From Hydrangea macrophylla (Eukaryota; Streptophyta; Magnoliopsida; Cornales; Hydrangeaceae), in contig CM066994.1 in the NCBI GenBank assembly GCA_033977485.1, forward strand, positions 115,902,458-115,966,457: a DNA stretch of 64,000 nt, in the 5' to 3' direction. Of this stretch, positions 13,201-25,489 are shown piece by piece. The notes beneath the pieces were generated by a model. It ran no database searches. It was not told the DNA's origin and saw only the letters and a program-made list of their open reading frames with translations. The translations under genes and the position numbers were made by a program. The first letter of the stretch is position 1. Every line of letters begins with the position of its first letter.

Positions 13201-15273
13201 TTGATAAGTGGATAGTTGAGACAAATTCCAAAACTCTTATTGACTTATTGCTCATTTTTTAGGAACAAAGAGGAATAATTTATTGAAATGTTATCTTTTG
13301 AGCATTGAGTTAGTAGCACTAAACACTTTTAAGTACTGAATTTTTTAAACGGATCATATAAGGGTATAAAGGTCAAACCCAGTGCAAGACCACTGCGAGG
13401 TCTGGGGAGTGTAAGATGTATTATGGCCCTCCTACCCACAAGGTTAGCCTTTGGGTCTAGTGGTCAGACTGTCCCTAATTGGTATCAGAGCCCGTTCGAA
13501 TCCCACCAACTGCAGAAGCATGGTGGAGACCTGTGTGTTATGGAACAAGATAAAGGATTAATATGGCCCTCCTACCCACAAGGTTAGCCTTTTGGTCTAG
13601 TGGTCAGACCGTCCCTAATCCAGCCTAGCCTCTGCTTGGGCAGAAAGGCTATTTTTGGTATTCGAACCCGTGGCCTCGAGGTCACTGCTAATGCTCGCTC
13701 TCAATGACACAAGGGTACACTTATTTTTTTTTAAATTTTTTTTTGAACTTTTAGAGGACCTTACACGTCCCATATTCATACTCAGTGATAAGTAAGGTGT
13801 CTCTGACATATAGTTGGAACTCATTGTTCAGTCATATTTTGAATTTTTGAGTTAAAGGATACATGCTTTCCGTTGTCGAACACACTTGAATAGGAAAAGT
13901 GTTGACATTTTCAGTTTAACGACTTAATAAAACTATTAAAGAGTTCCTAAAACCATAATTACAAGCATGATAAGCATACCTCATCCAGCTGCAAACACTG
14001 ATTAAAAGGACAAAATGACTCTCAAGTATTTGTCGTGAAATTGAGAAATTTTTTATCGACTTGCAAAATGGATTTGTAACTCAATAGTTGTAAACATTGG
14101 GCATTTTTTTTCTTCCATCGATTTTAAAAAAATATTTCTCATTTTTGTGCAATGCAGATACGCAAGCGCGATGTTATCCTGAAATTCTCCGGATCAGATT
14201 CAAGCACTTCGTTCGGCTCCTTCGTGAAAGTCAGACAAACACAAAATACTTTCCCAATCGGATCATGTGTGAGCAGAACAAACATAGACAATGAGGATTT
14301 TGTTGATTTCTTTGCAAAACATTTCAATTGGGCCGTGTTTGGAAATGAGTTAAAGTGGTATTGGACTGAGCCACAAAAAGGAAGCTTAAATTACCGGGAC
14401 GCCGACGAGCTCTTGAACTTGTGCAAGAATCGCAACATTGAAACTCGCGGTCACTGTATCTTCTGGGAAGTCATAGACACCGTTCAGCCGTGGATACAAG
14501 CTCTGAACAAGAACGACTTGATGACAGCTGTTCAAAACCGTCTAACTGATCTTCTCACGCGCTACAAGGGGAAGTTCAAGCACTATGATGTGAACAATGA
14601 GATGTTACACGGGTCATTTTATCAAGACCGTTTGGGTAAAGATATACGCACGTACATGTTCAAGACCGCAAACCAACTAGACCCCTCTGCCACCCTATTT
14701 GTGAACGATTATCACGTTGAGGACGGGTGTGACACCAAATCGTCTCCCGAGAAGTACATTCAACACATTCTCGATCTTCAAGAGCAGGGCGCCCCTGTGG
14801 GTGGGATCGGAATTCAAGGACACATAGACAGCCCGGTGGGGCCCATTGTCAGTTCTGCTATGGACAAATTGGGTATTCTTGGTCTTCCTATATGGTATAC
14901 TGAGCTTGATGTGTCTTCAAACAATGAATACATTAGAGCTGATGATTTGGAAGTTATGCTTCGGGAAGTATATGCTCATCCAGCGGTGGAAGGCATAGTT
15001 TTGTGGGGATTTTGGGAGTTGTTCATGAGCCGAGAAAATTCACATTTAGTGAACGCTGAAGGTGAGGTTAACGAAGCTGGTAAGAGATTTCTCTCTCTTA
15101 AGCAAGAGTGGTTGTCTCGTGCTCACGGACATATCGATGAGGAGGGACAATTCGCGTTTAGAGGCTTCCAAGGAACTTATGAGGTTGAAATTGTTACATT
15201 TAAAGCAAAAATTCTCAAGAAATTTGTTGTTGATAAGGGTGATTCGCCAGTGGTAATATCTATCGATATGTAA
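7243..15273 (+). CDS. XYN1: Endo-1,4-beta-xylanase (three CBM22 + GH10), AtXYN1/RXF12 type
   Basis: Seven coding exons keep phase and end in TAA: 7243-7278, 8344-8711, 9472-9631, 10112-10464, 11390-11567, 12304-12843, 14158-15273. The product is 916 aa, close to my recollection of Arabidopsis AtXYN1 (about 917). Residues ~20-188, ~190-365 and ~366-530 are three CBM22 carbohydrate-binding modules, each starting with an N-H-D-F or N-P-x-F-like strand and ending in a (Y/F)xEGP or VQGP strand. Residues ~590-870 are the GH10 barrel. It retains the acid/base glutamate in DVNNEMLHG (Glu693) and the nucleophile in WYTELDVS (Glu794). GH10 enzymes cut the xylan backbone of plant cell walls. The N-terminus (MDNPSTSSDL) is polar with no visible signal peptide, so secretion is unexplained; relatives recalled from memory are similar. 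The third gene exon starts at an AACTTCTG after GTGCAG and the fifth after TCTGAAG; both were chosen by phase. Exon 1 is short and least certain. The gene converges on the RXW8-type gene downstream. Confidence 0.93.
7515..7672. repeat. Small MITE-like repeat in xylanase intron 1
   Basis: Begins AGAGTAATGCTATGCTTCC and ends ...ATAGCATTATTC, giving imperfect inverted ends. It shares the 'gcttccaaatttt' type of motif with the 1700-2500 foldback repeats. Family unknown. Confidence 0.35.
8764..9430. repeat. Repeat-derived segment in xylanase intron 2
   Basis: A block beginning TAGAGCTTGATAATCATTG near 8766 recurs near 9366 (TAGAGCTTGATATTCATTG), each continuing into a '...ttttggatcaactaggtgact' tail. 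Between them lie GTGTCGGACA motifs and a GGTTCTAGAAGG...GGGTTCAACCGTT pair that resembles pol III A and B boxes. Probably an old SINE flanked by duplicated ends. Confidence 0.35.
10492..10853. mobile_element. MITE-like element in xylanase intron 4
   Basis: Starts GAAGCACGGACATGGACA and ends ...AGTGTCGGTGCTTC, giving GAAGCAC inverted ends. The body is rich in GTGTCGGACACG-like short palindromes. GTGTCGGTGCTTCCTAGGTT occurs twice inside (near 10628 and 10838). No clean target duplication was found. Confidence 0.5.
11868..12215. repeat. Foldback-like repeat in xylanase intron 5
   Basis: Begins TAGGCTCTGTTTGGTCTGAG, and motifs complementary to it (AACCAAACAAAGAGAAG) recur near 12155. The same CTCTGTTTGGTTT end sequence appears in the foldback at 60357-60545. 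Confidence 0.35.
13027..13146. mobile_element. Short MITE in xylanase intron 6
   Basis: Terminal inverted repeats GAGCCCGTTTGGCAAAAC and ...TTTTGCAAAACGGGCTC frame a 120-bp element with no coding capacity. Confidence 0.55.
13424..13700 (+). mobile_element. Tandem tRNA-derived SINE-like repeat
   Basis: Two units about 138 bp apart start with TATGGCCCTCCTACCCACAA. Each has an A-box-like GGTCTAGTGGTCAGAC and a downstream B-box-like GTTCGAATCCC (near 13494) or TATTCGAACCC (near 13658). The second unit is variant at its 3' part. This is the signature of a tRNA-derived SINE, here in tandem in xylanase intron 6. Confidence 0.5.
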
Positions 15274-15455
15274 GTTTGGAGTGTTATACTGATATCATAC
15301 AAAGAATTATTCTCACTTAATTGGGTAACTTTATGTAAAGTTAATATAAAAGAAGCAAGTAATTGGTGACTTTCAAAGTTGTTTGATGGTTGTGTTAATA
15401 AACTTTATGCAAAGTTGTTGATTTGTTTCTTCTCTTGTAACCATCACACTGAAGG

Positions 15456-15461
15456 AATAAA
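15456..15461 (+). terminator. Candidate poly(A) signal of the xylanase gene
   Basis: AATAAA lies about 180 bp after the stop codon, before a GT-rich stretch. It is the only canonical hexamer close behind the gene. Confidence 0.45.
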
Positions 15462-15522
15462 GAGCTGGTCTTATGGTTTGTAATGTTCAATTGACGTGAT
15501 TTTTGTTGTTTGTGTAGATTGC

Positions 15523-15797
15523 ACTTTTCACCCTCCCAACTTGTCGGCTGATTTTGCTTTAATTCCTGTATTTTCAATTTTCACAATTTAGTCCTCCAAG
15601 TTTGATAAGTGTTTAAATTTTGTCCAATACCAAACATTTCATCACAAGTAGTAGTCTCTAGTGACAAAATATTTGCTATTTTAATGTTTAGGATTGGGGC
15701 AAATTTAAACACTTATCGAACTTGGGAGATTAAATTGAGAAAATTGAAGCTATAGAGACTAAGGTGAAACTGGCCACAAAGTTGGAGGGTGAAAAAT
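15523..15797. mobile_element. MITE between the convergent genes
   Basis: Ends ACTTTTCACCCTCCCAACTTG and ...CAAAGTTGGAGGGTGAAAAA are inverted copies. Inner arms (TTTGATAAGTGTTTAAATTT versus AATTTAAACACTTATCGAAC) also pair, so the whole unit folds back on itself. Confidence 0.6.
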
Positions 15798-15910
15798 GAA
15801 TTTACGCTTTAATTTTTTTGTGTCTAGGCTTTGAATTTCAAGAAATAAATAAAGCTTTGGGTTTTGCCGGGTATATTATGCCAGACTTTTGTAGGGCATA
15901 TATACACACA

Positions 15911-16600
15911 ATATATATATATATATATATGATGATGATGATGATGATGATGATGCCAAAATTTGGTGTATCGTAAGAGAAAGAAGATAAGAGAAATTTG
16001 TATGTGGTTCGGTCCTGTTAACGAAGAGACCTATGTCCACGAGCGTGTCGGAGCACCATCACTATACTGTAAAAGTAGCCGGTGGCCTTTGGTGAACTAA
16101 CAGTAGACTGGAACTACCAGAGGCCGGCCGAGCAAAGTGATTAGAGTTGTTGTATGTGCGTGCTATGCCGACTAAAAAAGGTCCTCCCCTAGAGAGGTGG
16201 GTGGTCTCTTTTATTGGTACAAGAGACCTACTCGTACAAGAAAAGTAATACAGATTAGGTGATGTAATCTGATTAGGTTCGATTGACTTGAATCATGCGA
16301 GTTTCCTAATTGGATTAGGAAACTTTCTAAACGTCCAATTAGTCTTCTAGTTGGCGTAGCAAAACCGTTTGGTACATTCTGGGTCACATCCTGGGGCTGG
16401 GTTGTGCCGTATCCGTGACGGACCGAGCCCGCGTTGCACTCCCGACCTGTTGGTCGGGCCTTGTGAGTTGTGACACTTGGTCTACTGCTCGGGACAATGC
16501 TGGAGATGACACAATCACTCTCTAGGTGAACCAGGCGCTCTTTGGTGTGGTGGATGAGTTTTGCTTTCATTGAACATTTTTGTACATATCTATATATATA
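15911..16600. repeat. Microsatellites and LTR-like repetitive segment
   Basis: (AT)n then (GAT)n at about 15911-15952 are followed by a segment with GTGGTTCGGTCCTGTTAACG and GTCCTCCCCTAGAGAGGTGG, a style common in plant LTR remnants. No structural ends were found and no gene is seen. Confidence 0.3.
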
Positions 16601-16837
16601 TTATATGCTACGTGGAATTGCATATGGTTGAAAACTGGTGCTTCAAAATTTCCACAAAAAATTTTTCCTGCCTGTTGCTTCATTTGGCACGCAGAGCCAC
16701 TCTTATGAGGATTTAGATTATAAATTCAAATTTCATCCAATGAACATGTACACAAAATGCTCAATCTACAGTTAGTCTTTATGGCAGTCCATCTATATAT
16801 CTACTTTTTTCCTGAACAAGCATTGACAGAAAAGAAT

Positions 16838-17789
16838 TTACTTGTCGGGTTCGATATACGAAGTCTGTTGAAGCGATGGGTGAATCCGACCCGGCTTCAT
16901 GTCCTCTGGGTCCTGGACCGTGTCATCGTTCCCCTCATCACAACCGTTCATCTGCATCACTTTACACGGATCACGAGACGTTGATTCAAACTGACAATAG
17001 GCTGACTGAAGCTGCTGATGAATGTCTTGCATCCTCCCACATCGCTCATCTTCCTGATCCATTTCAATAAGTACCTGAGAGGATATCAACAAATCAATTC
17101 ATGGGGGGGTGGGGGGAGCAAGGGAGGATTGGAGATATAATTCCATGTGGTCGTCACACCGTGTGACGGCCACTATGATTTCTCCAATTTCGTTGGACCT
17201 GCGTGGGATCCATATAATACTCAAATCATTGTGAATGTCACTAGTGGAAATCAACGCCATCAATCCCACTGTGATTTGTCCATTTTCGTTGGACCTGCGT
17301 GGGATCCACGGAATACACAAGTCATTGTGTATGTCACACTAGAAACCAACGCCACCAATCATGTGGGACCCATTAAGTATGCAAATCATAGTGGGTGTTG
17401 AACAAATGTGACAGTCACTTGAGATAATTTCCCGGGGAATTGGGAGGGAGGAAATTCATTTCCATCGCTACCTGTGCAGAAGTTCTCTTGAATATTGGGA
17501 GAAACCTATGCCTGCAGTACTCATTGAAGAGGAGAGTAAATATAATTAGAGGAATGGTGAAAGCTGTTGCAACTGGTGATTCTTTCAGTCCAAACACTCC
17601 CATGGTGATTATTTGGGTCAGTACCAATGAGAAGACTGTTGTGTTATGCATAATTGGCCAAAACTGTCCCCCACTTTGGTATTTTGTAATATATACGTTG
17701 AGGATCTGAAAATAGAATTATTGGGATTAGCATAAAAAGAAAAAAAAAAATCAATACATTCTTCAATTGTAACTAAAAGGAGATACATA

Positions 17790-17827
<38 letters not shown>

Positions 17828-20800
17828 AAGAGCGTAAAAGAGAAATCTGAAATGATATTGGAAGTGCTAGTTACTTGCCCAAATATAAATTCCAATGTTT
17901 GGCACCATAATCGAGAGCCTATTTTAACATCTATAGCATTGTTAAGAAGTAAATATATGAATGCAAAGGATTCTTTCGGCGAATCCCAAATAAAAGGGAT
18001 AAAACCCTTTTCGAGCAGAGCACTCTATCTTATGGGGACAAAATTCCAACATGGCTGGAATTAACCGCACAACTTGTAAAAAACCAAAGGCTCCGTGTGG
18101 TTATGGATGTAGTGAGAGAGAGAGAGAGAGAGGGGAAAAAAAAGAAGGAAGAATATGTTTAAGGAAAACACTTTCAAGGATAACATTGCAATTGGCCTAA
18201 AAGTTAAGGGACCAAACTGCTAATATTGAGAAAAGAGGACCAAAAGCTGCAAACCTGTATATAATTCAAAGGTGCAAAATGCATTTTTTCCCCTATCTAT
18301 GAAACAATCAACTAATGCATTTAGAATACTTTAAAAATAAAAGAAATAAATACCAACTATTTCCACAAAGGTGAAAGAAAATTCAAATTAGAGTACAGTC
18401 ATTAAATAACTAACCTGATTACGGTACACCAGATAAGCAAGGAAATAGTATATCAGCAAGAAGGGTAATATTAAAGGTGCCAATATAGAACAGGTGAATC
18501 CAAGGAGACCAAAAAGGAGGACTCTGGGAATCTCTGTATCGTATGGAAAAGAGTAAGAAGAGCCACAGGATGGGTAATCCTTGTTTCGGAGGATGAATCT
18601 ATTGAAAATGTTGCAGAAAAGAGCGAAAGGTTGCATGAGTTCGGTTGACAAACTTGCCCAACCTGATGTCATAACATAAGTCATAAAGAATGTAACCTGC
18701 CAAAATTCAAATCCAGAAACAAAATTAAGAAAAATACTTCAATCTCCAAGCTTTCATGAACTAAAGCGAGCAAAGGAACCTCACTAATTTTATATTAAAT
18801 CCATCTGAAGACTGGTATTATTTAGGTAGTCGATAGAATCAGTCGATTTAAGAGTTCAGTCCTTCGGATCAATTTGAGTTTCAAAACCCGATGCAATTTA
18901 CGATTCAATAAGGTGTATGATTTATAATTTTGTCTGTTTTTACTTTTAAGTAGAAAACTTTCCACATATTGAGCCATGGTACTGCATGAAACTTGTGTTA
19001 AATAACAATTTTGTCCATTTCAAGCATTAGACATGTGTTTTTATAGGCACGCAATATACACGATGCAGTACCCGATCCATAATTTGGCAAACCGATTCGC
19101 TGTTCATTTATGATTTTGACTGGCAATGACTAGTAAAATCTACATATAAAGAACGCCATACTAAAATTAAACCATATAATTTCCTTGGTATTTTCAGTGG
19201 AAGGTTTCCAATTAATAAGCATTGTCATATTTAAACTTTCAACAAGGAGAAAAAACTTTCACCTCACATACAAATTCAGCACACAAGCAAAAGAACAAAG
19301 GGCGATAAATAACGATTTACTTTGGCACTTAAAAACAAAAGGTATCACCTGTGTTGGTACTGCTCTGGCGAGTTGGGTAGGAATGTCTCTTGGATTAGAA
19401 ATGAACTCCAAATTCTTGCTAACCAAATTCTTGATAACACTACCTGACACAACATTGGCTACAAAAACGTTCCAAATTATGAAGTACAGGATTTTGCAAC
19501 ACGTACTCTTTTTCCTGCCACTACGGGAGATGGAACCCTCTATCGTTGAAAACAGCATCATTGTTGGTGGAACAGTATATAGAAACAACATCAGTATCAC
19601 ACTTGGTAGATACCCTGTTACCACTTGGGTCATAAATTTTCTGCATGGAAGGAAGAAATGAGTCACAACTCCATTCGTGTGCATAGTAAAGTCCATGAAC
19701 TATTGAATGCTTCATAAGAAGGTCAAATAATTTAACCTTGCATTTGGAATATGGATTACATTAATACGATAACATTTAAAACTCCCTACAAAAAGAGAAA
19801 GCAATAGAACCTACACATTCCCATGGAGTTACCTATACCTCCACAAATTCTTCCTATTGTTGAATATGTCTTGTATTTTTCTAATGCCTAGACACTTCCA
19901 CCCAAAACATTACTATTAGTACTACCATGATACCTTCTGTCTATTCCTATATCATGCCTGGACACATGTATCTTATATCCTATTCCATTAAAATTGACAG
20001 CTCTCCCTCTTAACATTCCGCTCTTCGTTCTGTATCTAACATAAATAAAATTTCCAAAATACAGCATAGATGTATTTGACCAATCACTATTTTAATTGGA
20101 GAAACTGAGAAAGTATGAACAAATGGAAGTTCTTCAATCTTTGATGAAGGTCTATCACTCTAAAATAAACTGGTATAAGAAAAAGAATTTTTTGATTATG
20201 CACTACGAAAGGGGTGGTAGTGTTCTCCCAACCCATAAACCCCCAACCCCATGAAACTCCCCGCAACCACTTGTAGGTGGGATGGAATCCCTTACCACTG
20301 GGTCATCCTTTGGTCTCGTATAAGAAAAAGATTGAGACATTTATAAAAGAAATTCATCAAAAGAATTTGTTCTGCACTTGCATACATACGGCCTTGATTG
20401 TCATAGGAAACTTTTATGATACATAGTACGATGATAAAGCACAATTAACATGTAGTGGCAATTAATTTTATGCTCATATCCAATGTCACTAATTTTTTTT
20501 GTCATATACCCGTTGCTAAGATCCAGCAGATAGATGTCAAATCAGTATAAGGAATAGACACAATACAATAGATCGCTATTTCAAATGAACATCGTTCAGA
20601 GACTATAGGACAGAAAATCATGGAACTAGGGATCCTTGAAAAAGGTGTTAAATTAAGATAGACTTACTTCCTTAAAATTTTTCTCATAAAAGGAAATCTT
20701 TTCTGTAGCTCCTCAAGAAGAAGGAGACTTTGAACAAACGACACAGGCAGAAGAAACAAAAACACAAAAACAATTGCAGCCAGAAGAGTCACTATTCTGC

Positions 20801-23424
20801 GGATCCAAAGCTGTCGGTACGGTATGCAAAGATTTTTCCAATAGACGTCACGAGGTTCCGGAGCCAACTCTGTGACCCATAGCATAGGGTGTGATGATTG
20901 AAGAACCTGTGAAGCAACCACAGCAGCATAGCGTGTCTTAAAAAAAACTAAGGCAACTGCACCCTCCTCCTGCCAGAATTATCAAAGTACTTTAGAATAT
21001 GGTTGTCAAATCGTGAATCGAATTGTGAAACAATTCACCAAAATTATGAATCATGAATCCTTTTCAGAAATATATATTTATAATATATGTATTCACCGTA
21101 TACAAAGAAAAACACGTATAGTACACTACAAAAAAAAGAAGAAGAAGAAGAAGAAGAAGAAGAAGAAGAAGAAGAAGAACAAATAACAATTTAACACAAG
21201 TTCCATGCAATGACAATGCTCAAAATGTTGAAAGCTTTCCACTTAGGACTTAAAACTTGAGTGTTAAAAATTACAAACGGAGAATCGTATGATTGTAACA
21301 ACCATACAAGGTTTCTCTTAACAAGTAATTTTTCTGAATGACAAACAGATTTCCACAACTTGTACCTCTACCTAAAATTGAGTGTGCTCAAGTATGCAGA
21401 CAGAGGAAGATGTTAATGTCGGGAGAATTACAAAACTATATACAAGAAGTGGCAATAATGTTGAGGTTAGCCTATAACATCAGATACAAAATACACTTTC
21501 ATATCCCAGAAGGTGATCTTTTCTCTAACATACTCTCAAAGGCCATCTTCATAGACCTGGAAACAACAACAATAACAACTGAAGTAAAATAACCATGCTG
21601 ACCCACCAACTGCCAACATTTCCAGTTATCCAGAAAACTGCAGAGCCAAACATCTATAACACATTACTATGACAATACCTGCACGATTTTAAAAAATTCA
21701 ATGAAAAGTCTACCTTTTCTCTAAAATCCAAATCACCAAAATTACTTCTCCCCACCGCACTTGTCCCCTGAACACTTTCTGATTCATTGGAAAGTATCTG
21801 GAAAGAGTGTGGAGTTCCTCCACAAAGGCCACATATTATCAAACTTGATCCTTGGTGTTGCTCGATAGAAATGGGCGTAAGCACCTTATACATCTTTGCA
21901 GCTTCATTCTGCAACAAGACAATGATATATAATGAATAAAAACAAATCTTACATCACCTATAAGTTTATAACAGGCAGGAACATAATACAAGAAGTCATT
22001 ACACTTCATCTAGAACCAACAAGACAAAGTTCATCTAGTGAAAAATACGAGGGTGAGAGTCAAACTGCAGATATATGTTGATAAAATCACAAACGAGAGA
22101 ACTGATACAACGTATAAAATAACTTAAGAAAAGAAAATTTCAAAGCGAGTAAGTCTAGTGAAATTGGATTAATTTCAAGGGGGGGGGGGGGGGGGGGGGG
22201 GGGTGGATATAAATGGGACCTTGAATAGTGGAGTTTTGTTGTCAGCAGATTCATATTTTGTATCTTCAAGAACAAAAGGCTAGTATGAAGTGAGATAAAA
22301 ATTCGACATTGGGCTACAGAGAGATTTATAGATATACAATTTTCAGTAACTAAACATATATCTATACATCACATAATCACAGGAAAGAACTGTTTACTTG
22401 TGATCCAGTAACATACCTAGGATTCACAATGTGCACACCAAATTTCAAGCGATTCATGGATCAAAAGACAGTTGATACATCATACACAAACTCAATATAT
22501 CTTTATAAGGTATAGTTATATCTTTGAACACTGTAGCAGGGAGAGTCTTTAAACCTTCCCAACTGGCAAGTTGATAGTAATGGAGAGAGAGAGAGAACAG
22601 AAAGAAAAAGAAATAGGTGGGCTACCTTGAGAACAACAAAAAGAACATGAAAAGGCTGTCTAGAAATAGTGGGATGCAAGAGGTTATTATCTAAATTTTA
22701 TCCAGCTTATGAGAGAAAACTAGAGGGAAAATCCAGAGAGAAGAGGGTGTGGGTTGGATGGTGAGATGTGCTAGGTGGTTGTGGTCGCCAGGATGAAGTT
22801 GGGAATCAATGGGTGAAATTCAATTGATTTAATATACAAAACTTGAAGAGAAAATGTGATCTTTTTTACTTCTATTAAAATCATTTAAAAAAAAAAAAAC
22901 TGGGTAGTGTAATGTTCACATGATAAAGGGCCTCCTAGAAAAGTAGAATGCAAAAACATGACAAACTACTTAAAGACAGAATGTTCATAGAACTATACGA
23001 CCACCAGGAAATTATGAAGGATATGCTCACCATCAGCTTCTGAATTCTGCCAGAATGATAGACCATTTGATGGGATAAATAAGTTGATGCATGGTAAGTG
23101 GTGAAAAACTTTCTCACTGAATCGCTGTATGATTCTTCTGAAGACCATGGTATACCACGGACAAGAATTGTGAAGTGACTAGGGCTCAAAGGAGATCCAG
23201 TAATATGTGCCATTCTCATTTTTGTGATGCTTTTATACTCCTATAGGCAAATAACATTGGTTCCAAAATCAAGATTAGAAAGACAAAACAGTACGAATAG
23301 ATTGTGAATACAGGTTGTATCTCCTTACAAAGTAAAGAAGAACACAAGCAGAGCAGGATATGACGTATAACGCGAGACAATGGGCCCATAGCCTGAAAAA
23401 TTGTAACACAAATTTCAGATCAGT

Positions 23425-23474
<50 letters not shown>

Positions 23475-25489
23475 GTTTAGTTTAATATGCCAGCAATAAG
23501 CTCATCATTTCGACATACCGACATTAAACTAGTCCAATTAGTAGTTCATGAGCAATCCTTAACAATTCCTCGATGGACCAATGGGCCTAACTCACCCTCA
23601 AAGGCCTGATGAGGGGAGGATTACCCAGGCTTATAAGAAGCACATAAGGAGGCTATGCCCAGGCGAAGTGGGACAATCCAACTGAGACTAATCGGTTACA
23701 ATCAGAAATGGATTATTTCTTATTGCCACGCTCTTCAAAACGAGAAACATGCATCTCTAGAGAAGATGTACCCTATGGTTGTTAGAATTGGTGTCGATGC
23801 ATACGAGTCCATTCGAGTTTCATACATCCCCATATGATGCACAATTCAATATGGTCCATAATTTTGAAATTTTAAATTTTAAGTAGAAAGTTTCAATGTT
23901 TTGAGCTTTGATAAAGCATGAAACTTGTTATTTTGTTCATGTTAAGCATTCTGCATGTGTTTTTATATGTATACTATATATTATTTATGCTAATGTATTT
24001 CTCTGGACAACGTGAATCACACAATTCATGATTCATAGTTTTGGCAACCGCAGTTGTGATTTGGTTCTTGACTTGACAACCATGATGTAACCTGATATGC
24101 ACAGATTATCGATTTAATTCTTGAGCTTCCCGATTATTAGGCATAAAGGCCAGCATGTTTCAATATTTCACTTAGTCTTCTATGGATACAAACCTAAATG
24201 GAAATATACTTAAACATCTGGAAGCTTCTTGAAATTCAAAGAGCAATTGATCTTGATGTAACTTGTACCATTTTGACTCTTTTTCGACATTCGCAATGGA
24301 GAACACATCCAGTGACTCTGAAGGGATCTCCTTGTGCTGCATCTCTTGCCCATAATAATTCATCGGAAGAACAAGGAAAATGCAAATAATTGCAGCAATG
24401 GAGAAGATTCGGATACTGTAAAAAAGTAGTGCAGCACCTACATTAGTTAAATTTGCAAGATCAACAGTATGTACTAATTCGACATACATAGAAAATGAAA
24501 TGCAGCTGCTAGATCAAAATGTTTGGTGACATCTAGTCACGTAAACAAAGAGATCATTGACGTATTACAAAGGATATTATAAAATGGTCCTCTCTGAACT
24601 AAGGACAAAGTGCAATTGAATCGAGGGCAAACCGAAGGCACGAGACAAAGAACTAAAGCCTGGAAGGAGTTTTCACATTATGAAACAAAGGTTTAGTAAT
24701 AGTGACTGAAGAAGCTGATATATGCTTAAGTAATTAATTAATAGTAGCTTATGCACGAAGAACAAAAGAACTTAAGAGCATTCCCTCTGCCGGGGACCCA
24801 TATTGAAAAAGAATTAGAGCCAGTTTGGGTCATACAAGACCGGATCTGTCGTTCAGAATAGAACGTAGTTCATCATTCATGTAGCTAACTTTTGGTTTCA
24901 TAGGAGTCTATGCCTGAGTTAAATATACACCAAGAACTGGTTCTGTATCAAACCAACACAACACTTGTTTGCTTTAAAGTCAATACAATTGAGAGAGAGT
25001 CTGAGTCTGATCCAATTTTAGGCATTCCAATCCACTAAACCCAGTCGAGAATGAACACTTCCTTTTTTTACTCGCTGAACCATGACATCGATTCACCAAC
25101 TTCCAATAGATCAACAAGTTGACTATTCTAGACAATCTATCAGCCAAGAAAAATACAAGTGGGATACGCTTCCATTATCTAAAAGTTAAGAAAGGACAAA
25201 ACTACCTGAAAACAACCATTCTGAGAAAAACCACTGCATCCAAGCCCCCACTAGCCAATATTTCTTCTTCAGATGCTTCCCATGCCTTCACTATCCAACT
25301 AGGGGATGGAACAAGTCTATCAAAGCAGAAGTGATCATGGTCCTTTGATAGTAGTACCTGAGAAAGTCTCTGCCCAAAATACACACTTACATTGTTTGGT
25401 TGCTTTCTTAAAATAGAATATAGCGACCAGAGCACAACACAAAGGGCTATATTGATGCCAGCAGAAGTTAAGAGAGCAGTTATGTTCAT
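16838..25489 (-). CDS. RXW8: CSC1-like (OSCA/DUF221 family) membrane protein, RXW8 type
   Basis: Ten coding exons on the minus strand: 25489-25206, 24415-24269, 23392-23329, 23240-23031, 21908-21714, 20969-20668, 19640-19349, 18696-18415, 17705-17472, 17074-16838. All junctions are GT-AG and in phase, giving 748 aa. The N-terminus (MNITALLTSAGIN...LYSILRKQP) is the first membrane segment of the RSN1_TM domain. The middle (about residues 165-330) is the cytosolic PHM7_cyt region. The remainder is the 7-TM DUF221 core, with QVVTGYLPS and FGLLGFTCSILAPLILPFLL. The family forms hyperosmolality- and stretch-gated cation channels, shown for other OSCA members; activity of the RXW8 branch is inferred. 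The ending VLIEMDQEDE matches the RXW8 branch rather than HYP1, judged from memory. The gene is tail to tail with the xylanase. Introns carry GA, GAA and poly-G runs and three copies of one ~310-bp repeat. Confidence 0.93.
17174..17395. repeat. Tandem repeat of about 105-110 bp in the last RXW8 intron
   Basis: TCGTTGGACCTGCGTGGGAT occurs near 17189 and 17288. Each copy is followed by a variant of ATACNCAANTCATTGTG and ATCAACGCCA. A partial third unit runs to 17395. Confidence 0.5.
18826..19130. repeat. Degenerate copy of a ~310-bp interspersed repeat (RXW8 intron)
   Basis: Shares, in order, TTTTAAGTAGAAA, a GCATGAAACTTGT motif, a TTNTGTCCAT-like stretch, CATGTGTTTTTATA and a final TTTGGCAA motif with the copy at 23776-24085. 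Confidence 0.4.
20999..21306. repeat. Copy of the ~310-bp interspersed repeat, inverted orientation
   Basis: Begins ATATGGTTGTCAAATCGTGA and ends TTGTAACAACCATA, so it has GGTTGT/ACAACC ends. Internally it is the reverse complement of the 23776-24085 copy (ACAAGTTCCATGC, CACTTAGGACTTAAAA). It contains a (GAA)n run at 21136-21178. Confidence 0.5.
22179..22203. repeat. Uninterrupted run of 25 G
   Basis: A perfect G homopolymer lies in an RXW8 intron (C-run in the transcript). Such runs are unstable and prone to sequencing-length error. Confidence 0.9.
23426..23471. repeat. (GA)n microsatellite
   Basis: Perfect GA dinucleotide repeat of about 46 bp in an RXW8 intron. Similar shorter runs lie at 17797-17824 and 18114-18132. 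Confidence 0.9.
23776..24085. repeat. Copy of the ~310-bp interspersed repeat
   Basis: Runs from TATGGTTGTTAGAATTGG to GACTTGACAACCATG, so its ends are imperfect inverted repeats (MITE-like). It is the same repeat as at 20999-21306 (opposite orientation) and 18826-19130 (degenerate). Confidence 0.5.

Noticed and set aside
13478..13490. TGGTATCAGAGC at 13481, identical to the tRNA-iMet primer-binding site
   Set aside because: It lies between A- and B-box-like motifs of a SINE-like repeat with no LTR end next to it.
19259..19661. Plus-strand 158-codon open frame
   Set aside because: It is the complement of an RXW8 exon (19349-19640) that joins in phase to its neighbours on the minus strand.
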